Assembly (NCBI GenBank): GCA_963971405.1
Contig: OZ020489.1
Location: 41,742,510-41,806,509 of the forward strand
Length of the DNA stretch: 64,000 bases
Direction of reading: 5' to 3'
Origin: Psococerastis gibbosa
Taxonomy: Eukaryota > Arthropoda > Insecta > Psocodea > Psocidae
Shown: positions 20,262 to 30,996 of the stretch, piece after piece
How positions within the stretch are numbered: the stretch's first letter is position 1
Layout: each line of letters opens with the position of its first letter
The notes under the pieces: generated by a model
Told to the model about the DNA's origin: nothing
What the model saw: the letters and a program-made list of their open reading frames with translations, nothing else
Databases searched by the model: none
Made by a program: the position numbers and the translations under genes

Positions 20262-20541
20262 TTAACAACCGTAGATATATTAGAAGGTAGTACCTGTATT
20301 TACATACTGGTAGTGTTTTCATATTTTCTCTGGAAAGTTAGAACAAAACTATTGAGGCTACAGTACAGATGGACACTTTAGAGTAAGAAAAAAGGGACTG
20401 TTGACTCTACAGATACCTACTCGTACAACAGCCTAAATTTACTCAACCTTCTATGATTGAGAAGGTTTAAAGGGAGACAGTATTTAGATACCCTTGGTTT
20501 TACACTAAATTCAACTTTTTACAGCTTATTCAAGTTACGTA

Positions 20542-20925
20542 GGTGCACATTCCATTGACCGGCTAGGGCTATTTCCAAAAACGGTGACGTGGTAGCAGAC
20601 ATTCAAGACTTAGGTGGCGTTTCCACCGACCTCGCATTGCAGAATTGACGGAAATGTTTATTTTCCTCTATGCCATAGTTAAAATTTATGAATGATCATA
20701 CAGTAAAATCACAAACAAACAAACTAAAATTAAAAAATGGCTTCATGGGATATGTTAATTACAAACATTTTAATAGATTTCTATAAAAAGAAAAACAAAC
20801 AATTCCGTCAATGTCATTTGCAATCTGCAATGCGAGGTCGGTGGAAACGCTACCTAAGTCTTGAATGTCTGCTACCACGTCACCGTTTTTGGAAATAGCC
20901 CTAGCCGGTCAATGGAATGGACGCC
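20542..20925. mobile_element. MITE, family B (copy 1)
   Basis: The left end reads CATTCCATTGACCGGCTAGG with GGTGC in place of GGCGC. The right end is CTAGCCGGTCAATGGAATGG followed by ACGCC and TTA. Inner segments GTGACGTGGTAGCAGACATT and its inverse flank a GGCGTTTCCACCGACCTCGC arm. The core is shared with family A. Confidence 0.85.
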
Positions 20926-20942
20926 TTACAATGTCCCCTTCA

Positions 20943-21541
20943 GGCCCGGTACACACGAACGATTCTTACAGTCGCGGTATGCCGACGTCTTTTCTATTGT
21001 AGCCATAGGGCTAGCAGAAGATTTCTTGACTATTTTGGAGGCTGCTGTGAAGCCGAGTGCGCGAAAGTGCACGGTTTTCCTCCTAGACACGTTAGATCCC
21101 AGAAATTATCGGAAGCAGACTCTGTGGCTAAGGCGGCTATTCCACCGACAAATTTGCTTCATTTGAGATTTTTTTTTTGTTGTTTTGTTTTAAGCAGACT
21201 ATTATGTAGATACTTAACTTATCTATTATAAATTAAGTTATAATATGATAGGGACTTATTAATGATGTCTGCTACCACGTCGGCACATCGATTAGTGAAG
21301 CAAATTTGTCGGTGGAATAGCCGCCGAAGCAGTATAATCCGGGATGATAGGCAGTGGCCATTTTGAAACCGTACTTCCATCATCCCGGATTCTACTGCTT
21401 CGTCTCGTAACTCCGGTCGTGAAAGCCTTTGTAATTATAGACTCTCTGGGTCTGTACCAACCATTCATCAAGGCCTATTCCTACCATGAAAAATATGTCG
21501 AGAAATCACGACTGCGAGAATCGTCCGTGGGGACCGGGCCG
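20943..21541. mobile_element. TIR element GGCCCGGTACACACG (copy 2), carrying nested insertions
   Basis: The left TIR GGCCCGGTACACACGAACGA faces a right end GAATCGTCCGTGGGGACCGGGCC. The interior matches 13754-14015 (GCCATAGGGCTAGCAGAA, GACTCTCTGGGTCTGTACCA). Nested inside are family C MITE copy 2 (21132-21325) and a PLE-end palindrome (21339-21425, ATCCGGGATGATAGGCAGTG and its inverse). Confidence 0.75.
21132..21325. mobile_element. MITE, family C (copy 2), nested
   Basis: TAA precedes GGCGGCTATTCCACCGACAA, and the mirror half ends GGTGGAATAGCCGCC. The interior keeps GTTTTAAGCAGACTATTATG and TAAATTAAGTTATAATATG, but the second half is shortened and carries a GTCTGCTACCACGTCGGC block like that of families A and B. 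Confidence 0.8.
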
Positions 21542-22488
21542 TAGATTAAAATATGCCGTTTGCGCGGAAAAAAATCTTATTTGGCGAAGCAGTGAGTGTC
21601 ATAAAATATTCCCCTGGGAACACCTTATTGCCTAGGCTAACAGAAACAGAACAAATACAATGTCTTAAAGTTCAGGAACGTTCGTGATAATACTATAATA
21701 TAAACCAATAAAACCAATCAAAATACTTTCTCCTTGTCTAATTTATAATAAATCTTTAAAAAATCCTGTTATCGTCTGTCCTTTGACAACAGTTAAATTT
21801 ATTTTAATTTAGCCAAGAAGAAATCATTTCGATTGGTGTTAGTTTGATCACTAATCTTCCTGAACCTAGTTTCATTTTATTTGTTCAGTCTATGCAATAA
21901 GGGGCTCCTAGGGGAATTTGTTTATGAATACCGTATGAGATACTTCGCGCCCAACGGGCGTACCAATTTTATAATTTGCATTTAGTATGATTCCACATTC
22001 TTATGATAACGACCGAGGCATTTCTAGTAGGAAATGACTCAAAATGACTCATTTTATTATCTGATTAGATCTGATCTACTCATGACTCATATTGCATTTA
22101 TGTTAAAAAGATAATCCATTTTACACTACCTACTTTATGTATTTATTATTTTTATAAAGTATTAACTTATGTTTTAATTGCAGTATTGAAGCATTGTTTT
22201 TTAACTAATTTGTGTTTAGTTAACGCAATTTGTTTTTACTATGAGTAAATACAGCAACATGCTAAAAATTCGTGTTGCCGGAATTGAGTTGAATATTATT
22301 TTCAACTAATGAACCTCTTTTGTATAGAAATGTAATGAGAAGTGACATAAAATTGCAATGTTTTGATTGGTTGAGCCCATGATTTGATTTGTTGAACGAA
22401 TGCATTTCATATACATATGTACGAAAGAGCTCCACTGGTTTGACTCACATTTGTTTTTAGTTTATACTAGTCTTTATATTGGTAAACC
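21542..22488. other. AT-rich spacer, no gene recognised
   Basis: No coding frame, RNA gene or repeat partner was recognised in this segment. Confidence 0.4.
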
Positions 22489-23465
22489 ACGCTAAGTTAA
22501 ACCATGCATCATTCCAGACAAGTCATGGTAAGTCGACTGAGGCAAACTGTGCAAGTGTTAATAAATAATAATAATAATAATAACAAATAAATAAGTCGTA
22601 TAATTACACAATCAACAGGTAAAATCCTCTACGATATGGCAAACGACATATATATATGTAAGATAGCTGTTGTTCGAGTATAGGCGTATTTTGTTACACG
22701 AATTTGGATTACTGGATTTGGTGCATTTTGTTACCAAAGGGGGCGGAGCGTATTAAATGTTCGATTCTTAACCCGGATTAGAGAACAGGATTAGTATTAT
22801 GTATTCAATAATATTTAATCTTGGTCGGGAGGTAGATCAGATATTCATTTTTTTTTTTCTGATAAGTTTTTTTAGTTTTGCCACGATTTTGGCTTACAAA
22901 AATTTGTTTACGCTAGGCTGACATCTTGGATTTGTAATGACTATCGTGTTAATGGTTAATATTATGCTGTTGGTGTGACTTTTTATAGGGTTTATTTTTT
23001 AAAATTTAACTGCGAAGGCTTTCGCGGCCAGAGTCACATGAAGAATCAGTAGAAAATGGGCTGATGGTCCATAGTCGATATGAAAGTCAACTTCCATAAT
23101 CAACTTTCAAATCAACCACGGCCCATCAGCCCAATTTCTACTGGTTCTTTATTTTTTTTAGTTAGTTGTTTTAAGTTATTTTTTATAATGGGTGATGTTG
23201 ATATCATTTATTTTCTTCAAATTTTGGATTGGCGCCTTTAATTTGAATTCATGTCTACTGCTTAGAATATAATATTTGAATATCACAATACGCTCATTTT
23301 GTTGCATTTTTTTGCTTCTTTTCCTCCTGTTCCCTGATTGGTCCAACTTCTAATACGGATTTGTGTTCAAATGTAAAATATTCGTGTAACAAAATACGCC
23401 TTAACACTTGCACAGTCAACTTACTGTGATTTTCCTGCAATGATTTATGGTTAAACTTAGTGTAG
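22489..23465. mobile_element. About 1-kb inverted-repeat element
   Basis: The left arm (CACGCTAAGTTAAACCATGC, GACTGAGGCAAACTGTGCAA, GGCGTATTTTGTTACACGAA) is mirrored at 23372-23465. The left arm has about 110 extra bases, including a TAA microsatellite at 22560-22585. A palindromic PLE-end pair (23040-23145, GTAGAAAATGGGCTGATGGT and its inverse) is nested inside. A related single arm is at 43755-43810. Confidence 0.6.
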
Positions 23466-24736
23466 ATTAGCAATAACACTGTTTGTGGTGCTTTTCACTA
23501 AATTGTAAATTGTTTTAAACGAGTAGGCTATAGCTTAGTTAAGAGTATGCTCAATTTATGGAGATCTTTCGTATAAATAAATCCAGCATATCTGGTAATA
23601 AATGTTGCCACGTTGATTGTTTAAATATGGTTTCAAGGCTACTTGCCCTACCAAAAAAAGCTACGTTAGGCTTTCTTGTATTTCAGCTCATCTGACTGGC
23701 GCTTTCATTTGTGACTTGACCAAGGTGTTCAGCTCAATTAGGCGAAATAAACGCTGTATTGGCATCACCGCGATGCCGTAAAGGTTTGAGTGATAGGCCA
23801 AATTGTTGGAAACCTTTGAATCGAATCCTTCACTTAACTTTTAACTTCCACTAAAGTGATATTTTTCTATAAATCATGGAGAATATATGTATTAAATTAT
23901 ATGCAGCGAAATAAGGTCCAGTCATAGTAAAAATATTAAAAGAATTAATTAGATGCTTAGAGCTTAGCTTTCACATGCAAACGGCGGCCATTTTGAATAA
24001 TATGGATATCGGTTTGTCGTCAGCGAACCTAGTGACCAAAACTGTCCCTACAGAACCTCATTAATCGGTTTCGGTGTCATGATGGTGTCATCTTGTACTT
24101 TTGCGAATCTCTAAGCACCGTGCGATCGGAGACGTGTCGTAACTCAGCACAATAATTATTAATTTCATTGAGGCAACTCAAGAGGTCAATCGCATAGACT
24201 ACATTCAATTTTTTGCATGCAATTAACCTTTTTTTTTACAAAAAAAAAAAGTAGTATAGTAGCTTTGTAGCCGTGCTTGATTTTTTGATTGGCTGATTTA
24301 AAAAAAAATTGATTGGCTAATTAGCAGGTATGCAGATTTTTTATGCGTTAGTTCTCCATTATTTCTTGTTTGTGATTTTTATATCATGACAACGTTAATA
24401 ATACACTATAATTATCATGTTAACAACGAAGTGCCTTCCAGTAAAAATGCGGGGAGCACACATTCATTTGTATTCTGTTTTACAATCGGCTCTATGTTAT
24501 TGTAGCCCTTTATATATATATATTATATGTACCTAATATGAAAATAATGCGAACATGGGAAGATTCATTTTGTCACTCAAAGCTCAACGAAAAACTTTTA
24601 TTGTAATGCTTGTTAAAATATATTATCAAGGCTAGACGATTCACTCAAAATTAGTTAGGCTACATTTTAATTTTAATTTTTTTTAATTTACTCTGAAAGC
24701 TATCAAAAATGTATTCCGTTGGTGTTACGTTCGTTT
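23466..24736. other. No gene recognised; contains a dispersed repeat
   Basis: 24080-24230 resembles 4745-4870 in reverse (CGGAGACGTGTCGTAACTCA and following). The rest is AT-rich with poly-A/T runs and no credible frame. Confidence 0.4.
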
Positions 24737-25091
24737 CTTAGACCATATAATACTCTAGACACGGCATTCTAGATGCACTGCATGAGAAAGTTGGGGCAAC
24801 AAAATTATGTTTATCTTTTGCCAGCGGATGACGTCACAGCCCAGGTTACCTAGCAGCAGAGGCTGATCGTTAAAAGTTTCTAATTGATTATTTGAATATT
24901 AAATAAGTTTTACCAAAGTTAAAAAAATTATTCTCTCACTCCAATTAATATTTAATTAATTAATTAACTAAACAAAACTTGAAAATAATATGTTCGCACC
25001 TCTGCAGCTGCTTTTGCCAGTGTGCACTCCATTTTATGTTGATCCCACGGATATTCTAACATGGCGTGTCTAGAGTATTATATGGTCTAAG
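24737..25091. mobile_element. 355-bp MITE with about 27-bp TIRs (CTTAGACCATATAATACTC)
   Basis: CTTAGACCATATAATACTCT then AGACACG at the left end is repeated as the exact inverse CGTGTCTAGAGTATTATATGG then TCTAAG at the right. The interior is AT-rich without a frame. It directly abuts the composite element that follows. Confidence 0.75.
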
Positions 25092-25366
25092 ATTCGTAAG
25101 ATTCCACTTGTTTTTTTTCATTTGTGCATTAAAAAATAATAAGAATTTAGCTTTAAGGAGACTATTATGTAGATACTTAACTTATCTATTATAAATTAAG
25201 TTATAACATAAATAATGAGATTACTCGTGACTTCGTGGTATTTCATTTTAATAAACAAAAACTTAGAGTTTAAGAAAAACTTGTTATAACAACCCGAATT
25301 AGTAAAACCCAAATAATCGTTAAGAAATTAACTTTGTCTAAGAAACCCACTTGTGTTAGTATAAAA

Positions 25367-25405
25367 CCCTGAGCGCTTTCGGCAAGAACTGCCATCTACA
25401 GAGGG
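25367..25405 (-). ncRNA. Hammerhead-like motif with CUGUAGA core (copy 3)
   Basis: Inverted copy in the left arm. It shows the same stem I (CCCU/AGGG), stem II (GGCA/UGCC), GAA, AGCGCU and C as the other three copies, and the same U at the position of conserved A6. Confidence 0.5.
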
Positions 25406-25636
25406 AAACCCACTAGCACAGTTACACCTTATCTGCGATTTGAGACTTGCTCAACTCGAGGAGAAGATGCAAATGTGACTAGAGAGAGGAAACCTTGGTT
25501 TATATAGGACTGGGGGCGGGGGGAGGAGGGGGTGGGAGGGGTGTGGCTGGTTGCCTATTCCTAACCTACTAGCTAGATCTATTAGAGGGGATGATTGTGT
25601 GAATGTTAAATAGTTAAATGTATATCTTTCTGGACA

Positions 25637-26635
25637 AGGTATGTGGATGATATCTTCTGCATTTGGACAGGAAGTAACAGACAACTAGACAATTTCTTAA
25701 GTTTTATCAACACAATTCACCCAAAAATCCAATTTACCATGGAAGTAGAAGAAAACAACTCCCTGAACTTCTTAGACCTCACCATCACCAAAAATAATAG
25801 TACCCTAGACTTCAAGATATTTCGTAAAGAAACCCATAGCGATAATATAATCCCTGTTGATTCTTCTCACCCATTCCAGCACAAACACGCAGCATTCCAT
25901 AGTATGATTTTTCGACTCCTTAACATCCCTATGAATGAAACCAACTATAATAATGAATTAAATACAATAAAACAAATTGCCCAAAATAACAATTTCAATC
26001 TCAACCTAATAGACAGAATCCTACGACATCACAAAATCAAACACAACCTCAAACTAATTTACCCCCCAGAGAGCTTAAACCCGGTAACCAATAAATCATA
26101 TTTCAGGATACAATACATAGAAAAAATCACAGAAAAAATAAGTAACCTCATTTCTTATACAACAGACAAAACACCAGCCCCGTACAACCGCAACAATTTG
26201 GCCAATAAACTCATGAACTGCACAACCAAACCAGAAAAGGAAAAAGGCAATGGAGTTTATCGTCTAAATTGTAACGATTGTAACGCAATTTGCATAGGCC
26301 AAACAGGCAGAAGCTTTAAAACTAGGGTCAGAGAACATATAACAGGTATACGAGACACCAACACCAACAGCACATTCGCGAAACACCTTAACTCGGAAAA
26401 TCACACATTCGATCCTAACAATCGGACAGCCCTATACAAAATAAAGAAAAGTTACACTTTACATTTTTTTGAAAATGTTGAAATCAAAAGAGCTTTACAC
26501 AATAGGGAAAAATTAACAAACGACATAACATTCACACAATCATCCCCTCTAATAGATCTAGCTAGTAGGTTAGGAATAGGTAACCAGCCACGCCCCCTCC
26601 CACCCCCTCCTCCCTCCGCCCCCAGTCCTATATAA
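25637..26635 (+). CDS. Penelope-like reverse transcriptase C-terminus plus GIY-YIG endonuclease (5'-truncated)
   Basis: An uninterrupted frame starts within the RT palm: RYVDDIFCIW holds the catalytic YVDD (about 25640-25651). It continues through NFLSFINTIHPKIQFTMEVE and LNFLDLTITKNNSTLDFKIF, typical of PLE RT after the palm. The C-terminal third has the GIY-YIG endonuclease: GVYRLNCNDCNAICIGQTGR (GVY for GIY, CIG for YIG, the Arg of the motif, and the CxxC that PLE endonucleases carry just before it), then TRVREHITG. The stop is at 26633-26635. PLE proteins copy RNA at cleaved targets in the nucleus. There is no real start codon: the frame begins where the inverted arm joins the body, so no normal protein is expected. 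The lack of frameshifts points to recent insertion. Confidence 0.9.
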   Translation, partial: RYVDDIFCIWTGSNRQLDNFLSFINTIHPKIQFTMEVEENNSLNFLDLTITKNNSTLDFKIFRKETHSDNIIPVDSSHPFQHKHAAFHSMIFRLLNIPMNETNYNNELNTIKQIAQNNNFNLNLIDRILRHHKIKHNLKLIYPPESLNPVTNKSYFRIQYIEKITEKISNLISYTTDKTPAPYNRNNLANKLMNCTTKPEKEKGNGVYRLNCNDCNAICIGQTGRSFKTRVREHITGIRDTNTNSTFAKHLNSENHTFDPNNRTALYKIKKSYTLHFFENVEIKRALHNREKLTNDITFTQSSPLIDLASRLGIGNQPRPLPPPPPSAPSPI

Positions 26636-26729
26636 ACCAAGGTTTCCTCTCTCTAGTCACATTTGCATCTTCTCCTCGAGTTGAGCAAGTTTCAAATCGC
26701 AGATGAGGTGTAACTGTGCTAGTGGGTTT

Positions 26730-26768
26730 CCCTCTGTAGATGGCAGTTCTTGCCGAAAGCGCTCAGGG
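26730..26768 (+). ncRNA. Hammerhead-like motif with CUGUAGA core (copy 4)
   Basis: It lies about 95 bp downstream of the PLE stop codon, in the 3' region, and is identical over 39 nt to the motif at 6762-6800. Hammerheads are established components of PLE terminal regions, which supports reading this as a variant hammerhead. The A6 change would normally abolish cleavage. Confidence 0.5.
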
Positions 26769-27059
26769 TTTTATACTAACACAAGTGAGTTTCTTAGACA
26801 AAGTTAATTTCTTAACGATTATTTGGGTTTTACTAATTCGGGTTGTTATAACAAGTTCTTCTAAAACTCTAAGTTTTTGTTATTTATTGTTTATTAAGTT
26901 ATAATATGGTAGCAGACATCAATAATAAGTCTCTACCATATTATAACTTAATTTATAATATATATCTTGAGCAACTACATAATAGTCTCATTAAAACAAA
27001 AATCTCATCTTTTTTAATGCACAAATGAAGAAAGTATGACTAGTGGAATACACGCCTTA

Positions 27060-27525
27060 GGCGCCCATTCCACATACGTACATCGTCAATGAAAATTATG
27101 AAATTGAAGGACATTTCAATTTTACTCTATGCCATTGTTAAAATTGATCAATTATCAATTGATCATAGAGTAAAATATGAGAATATTAGAATCTCTTTGG
27201 TAAAATCACAAACTAACTAAAATTAAAAAATGGCGTCATGAGATATGACAAGTACAACTATTTTAATTGATTTCTTTAAAAAGAACGCATTTCTGTATAA
27301 AAATTAGAAAAATTATAATAAGGATTAAATAATAAGGCGACGAAGAAAACAAATGCAATTTCAAGAAACAAATGCAAACAAATTTCAAAAATTTGGCGCA
27401 TACACTTCAATTGAGAATTGTCAATTTTTGAAAAAACATATGGAATGGCCCCCATCAATGAGAAATTGAAATGTCCTTCAATTTCATAATTTCCACTGAC
27501 GTTGTACGTATGTGGAATACCCGCC
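27060..27525. mobile_element. MITE, family D (copy 1)
   Basis: TTA, then GGCGCCCATTCCACATACGT; the mirror half ends ATGTGGAATACCCGCC followed by TTA (27526-27528). Inner arms carry GAAATTGAAGGACATTTCAA and CATAGAGTAAAAT. It inserted directly beside the end of the composite element, sharing its TTA. Confidence 0.88.
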
Positions 27526-27580
27526 TTAGTAATCACAACTAGCCATCATTGGAGGAGTGATGAAGTTGTGGCGGAGTTTA

Positions 27581-28174
27581 GGCGCCCATTCCACATACGT
27601 ACAACGTCAATGAAAATTATGAAATTGAAGGACATTTCAATTTCTCATTGATGGGGGCCATTCCATATGTTTTTTCAAAAATTGACAATTCTCAATTGAA
27701 GCGTATGCGCCAAATTTTTGAAATTTGTTTCCTGAAATTGTATTTGTTTTCTTCGTCGCCTTATTATTTAATCCTTATTATAATTTTTATACAGAAATGC
27801 TTTCTTTTCAGAGAAATCAATTAAAATAGTTGTACTTGTCATATCACATGACGCCATTTTTTAATTTTAGATTGTTTGTTTCATTGTTTGTGATTTTACT
27901 CTATTATCAATTGATCATTGATCAATTTTAACAATGGCATAGAGTAAAATTGAAATGCCCTTCAATTTCATAATTTTCATTGACGTTGTACGTATGGGGG
28001 GTATTCCATATACTTCAATCGTCAACGAAAAATTGAAAAATGACGTTTTAGCAGACATTAAAGACATACTAAAAATTCTGCTACCACGTCAATTTACGTC
28101 ATTTTGACGTCATTTTTCAATTTTTCGTTGACGTTGTACGTATGTGGAATGGGCACCTATGTGGAATGGGCACC
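27581..28174. mobile_element. MITE, family D (copy 2), composite
   Basis: TTA, then GGCGCCCATTCCACATACGT; the right end is TATGTGGAATGGGCACC followed by TTA. Up to about 27995 it mirrors copy 1. After that a second palindrome follows (ACGTTTTAGCAGACATTAAA and its inverse) that again uses the TAGCAGACAT core. Two related MITEs have fused or nested here. Confidence 0.8.
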
Positions 28175-28288
28175 TTAAGGATGGGGCTGGTGTTTATTTA
28201 TCTTTGTAAACAAAACAATGACAATGGATAGGCGACAGAAACAGTGCTGGCACAGGGTCATATCTCACAAATATGCTGCTGGAGCTAA

Positions 28289-28558
28289 GGCGGCTTTTCC
28301 TCTGGTCGATTTTGCCTCAAATTTGATTTAGTCATTGACGTTTGTTTTGTTTTAAGGAGACTATTATGTAGATACTTAACTTATCTTTCATAAATTAAGT
28401 TATAATATGGTAGACACTTATTAATTATGTCTGCTACCATATTATAACTTAATTTATAATAGATAAGTTAAGTATCTACATAATAGTCTCCTTAAAACAA
28501 AACAAACGTCAATGACAAAATCAAATATGAAGTAAAATTGCCCAGTGGAATAGCCGCC
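28289..28558. mobile_element. MITE, family C (copy 3, complete)
   Basis: TAA (28286-28288), GGCGGCTTTTCC, a 270-bp palindrome with GACGTTTGTTTTGTTTTAAG arms and central ATTATGTCTGCTACCATATT, then AATAGCCGCC and TAA (28559-28561). This is the reference copy for the family. Confidence 0.9.
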
Positions 28559-28689
28559 TAAAGAAGGGGTGGTACAGCTGGAATCTCAAGGCTTTAAGGC
28601 ATGTAAGACAGTGATGTGAAGAAGTTAAGAACTGCATTCTCAGACATTATTTATTATTAACTGTATAAATAATGACTTATTGTTAAATT

Positions 28690-29190
28690 ACTAAGCCAAC
28701 CTAAGGGAGTTAGGGCTCTAAAGCCCTCTTTTACCCTTCACTAAGACGGCCTGCGTTACATACCCTCCAAAGCTTGACCAGAAAATCCAGCATATGTAGG
28801 AATTGAACCTACTACCTTCCGGGTGAAAGTTGGAGTCCGTACCACTACATTCATTTTTAGTCTGTGAATAGATGAAACAGCAATATTCCGTCGGGACATA
28901 TAGAGTAGTGGTATGGAGTCTGGCTTTCCTCCGGTGGGTAGTTGGTTCGAGTCCTGCACTTGCTGCATTTTCTGGCCGCACAGAGCAGCGCCCCGATCAT
29001 GGCGTATTTAAAACCCGGGTTAATATAATACCCTGGTATTAAAAATGTAAACAAGATAATTTTACAATGGTAAGTTCTATTCAAAATTTGATTGTTTACA
29101 GTTTCAACCCCAGGAGTAAGTTAATACCAATCGCTATGATCGGGCCGCAGGTGGTCCCAGACCTTCCTAGTTTGGTGTAAGAATGTAAGA
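28690..29190. repeat. Back-to-back tRNA-derived SINEs (SINE-II), one split by a palindrome
   Basis: 28690-28855 is a minus-strand SINE (inverse of GGTTCGAATCC-type head, GGTAGTAGGTTCAATTCCTA, CTGGTCAAGCTTTGGAGG). 28861-29190 is a plus-strand copy with B box GGTTCGAGTCC and TTTCTGGCCGCACAG; its tail CCAGACCTTCCTAGTTTGGT resumes after a 150-bp palindromic insertion at about 28995-29143 (CGATCATGGCGTATTT and its inverse). Short ORFs here follow the SINE and are not genes. Confidence 0.7.
28995..29143. mobile_element. Palindromic MITE, family E (GATCATGGCGATTAT)
   Basis: CGATCATGGCGTATTTAAAA at the left is mirrored by AATCGCTATGATCGG at the right, with TTTACA-rich inner arms. Related palindromes are at 36306-36513 and, decayed, 44220-44345. 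Confidence 0.65.
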
Positions 29191-30237
29191 AAGAAAGAAA
29201 AGAAAATTACCTTTATTTTCCATATGGGGTTTATATATTATAATTATTATATATATTATTAACTCCGCTAGGTTGGCTTAGTAATAGAACAAAAAGTAAT
29301 AATTATGTATTTGTTTATTCGCCTTAACTTGTGACGGAAAGTGGATTTAATGTGGGCCTTAGCTCATGCATGTTAATTATGTACTTGGAATTAACATTCC
29401 TTGTGATATAAGGTTAAGACAGAAATTTTAAAATATTTCGTAAGCCAAGAATGACCGAGTGCCGCAAGGGTTGCCATCTTGGGCAAATCTCTTTCCGATG
29501 TGTAGGACATTCTGGTTGTGCCTCTTGAAATGAGCAAATAGCCTACATTTCGAGAAAGTTTAAATTTTTTATCTGATCAATTACATATCTTTTCGGCTAT
29601 AGAATGAGGAATTCATTCCATCAAAAATTAACATTCCTTGCTTGCAAAATATTTTGAAATCTCTCCTTTATTGCAATTATACTCAACAGTACTTAAACGT
29701 ATTAATAATATGGGTCGGAATAACGAAGCTTTGTTGTATGTCAAATAAGTAAACCTTATTTAATTCAAGTTAGTCAGCTTATTTGGGATTGTTTTACTGG
29801 CATAGGGTGCGTCCTACTACTATAATACCTACTATTTCACGCCTATGCTTCCAATTTTTCCTCGGGTGGTTGCATTAAACAATCACATCTAAGAACTACT
29901 CGATCTTATTAGGCACCTCATCATCGTACCGATTTCTAATATAGTTTGGTTTACAGAAGTATAGGCTTCCTTATAGGCACCATTTAAACTTGTAAGTCTC
30001 TAGCTAGTATTTTTCATATGGCCTTGCTTAATCTGTTCAATTTTATAGAAAATATTAGTTATTTCGACTTAGTTTAGGTACGATTATGATTCTCATTTAT
30101 TTATTTATTTATTATATCTAGCGTGTTTTGGCTTTTTAAATTAAGTATTTTAACTAGTATACCAAAAAATGTTACCTTTGTCTCGTAGATAAAGCAAGAA
30201 TTCACTTGAAGAGCAAATAAAGTGGTACCGTGTACAC
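29191..30237. other. AT-rich spacer, no gene recognised
   Basis: About 1 kb of mostly unique AT-rich sequence with (TTTA)n near 30098-30110. I see no coding frame or RNA gene. Confidence 0.45.
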
Positions 30238-30470
30238 CAATTAGTGACCTATCGCAAAAGATCGATGCCTACTGCGGAAAATCCCGCCCCCAGAACAGGT
30301 GATACCCATACTTATGGGACCAGAAATAGGGACTACTACCGTTAGGTCTCCTAGGGAGATGGGGGGGGATCCGGTTGTTTGACAAGCTACCCCGGGAGAT
30401 TAGGACACTGGATGAGGTAAAGGTTTATTTGCGGGGCCGTCCGTTGGCTGCTATTGGAACAAGTTCCCTA
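30238..30470 (+). pseudogene. Non-LTR reverse transcriptase C-terminal remnant
   Basis: Two + frames join across a frameshift. HTYGTRNRDYYR (about 30307-30342) is followed by IRLFDKLPREIRTLDEVKVY then LRGRPLAAIGTSSLLG and a stop near 30480. The NxLPxxIRxLxxxxxFKxxL-type ending is the usual C-terminus of Jockey/CR1-like RT. It lies about 530 bp upstream of the SPTLC1 start codon and is dead. Confidence 0.55.
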
Positions 30471-30479
30471 CTTGGTTAG

Positions 30480-30996
30480 GGAATTTTTGACGAACCCGAT
30501 AGTACGGTGATTGTGTTCTTTATTTATTATTATTTTGTTTTAGACGATAGACAGATGACGACGACGGCTATAAGCTAGCCCTAGCTAGCTTGAAAATGGC
30601 ATGAATACAACTTATTTACTGTTGTCTTCCTAATGACAGAACTCAACTTGGAAAAGAGTATAAAAAATTAATATTATTTCTGGAGTTTTAAATTAGACGC
30701 CAAAATTAAAACGTGGAATTAGATAGAAATCATGCCCGAGTGCCCTGCTGGTACCACGCATTTTGTTCTTACGTCATAGCCAGGTCATATTTGTTTACCA
30801 CTTCACCGAACTACCGATTCGAGTTCCGTTCAGAATTTTATTCTGTGCAATAAAAAATTCAATTACTATTGAAATAGTCATCTAATAGTTTAAATATTGT
30901 CGACTTGCTGTTACTCCATGTACAATACTGTATTTTAACTGAAAACACTTCCTAAGCTCATTGTCAAAATCTATTTCCCTGCATTCTCAATCCGCA
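30480..30996 (+). promoter_or_regulatory. Presumed SPTLC1 upstream region
   Basis: This is the interval between a dead LINE fragment and the SPTLC1 ATG at 30997. I found no TATA box or start site I would defend. The ATG is preceded by ATCCGCA, an ordinary animal context. Confidence 0.35.

Larger units (their letters stand above)
25207..26893 (+). mobile_element. Palindrome-flanked Penelope-like element with 11-bp target duplication
   Basis: TTAAGTTATAA occurs at 25196-25206 and 26894-26904, directly flanking 1687 bp. The left arm (to 25608) is an inverted copy of the element's 3' end (26526-26893). Between the arms lie 917 bp of RT and GIY-YIG coding sequence on the + strand. The left arm's outer tip (CATAAATAATGAGATTACTC) extends beyond the right arm, as in the 516-bp relative at 6459-6974. 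Inverted 3'-end copies upstream of a 5'-truncated body are known for PLEs. The 5' part of RT is absent, so this copy is not autonomous. Confidence 0.85.
25092..27056. mobile_element. Composite: Harbinger-type MITE split by a palindromic Penelope-like unit
   Basis: The outer shell has a decayed left end (GATTCGTAAGATTCCACTTG) and a better right end (GTGGAATACACGCC, then TTA). Inside it are family-C-like arms (TTAAGGAGACTATTATGTAG at about 25154 and the inverse near 26980) and the core GGTAGCAGACATCAATAATA at 26907. The PLE unit at 25207-26893 is inserted in the left family-C arm, splitting a palindrome that would otherwise resemble 28289-28558. Confidence 0.75.

Noticed and set aside
23040-23145. 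Hammerhead in the GGGCTGATGG...GTCGAAAT-type terminal sequence
   Set aside because: The core reads CUGAUGG rather than CUGANGA and the paired regions do not form stem II; it is the outer PLE end, distinct from the hammerhead further inside.
28920-28965. Possible tRNA gene with perfect B box GGTTCGAGTCC
   Set aside because: The A box is poor and the flanking sequence belongs to SINE-II; copies of the same block recur elsewhere.
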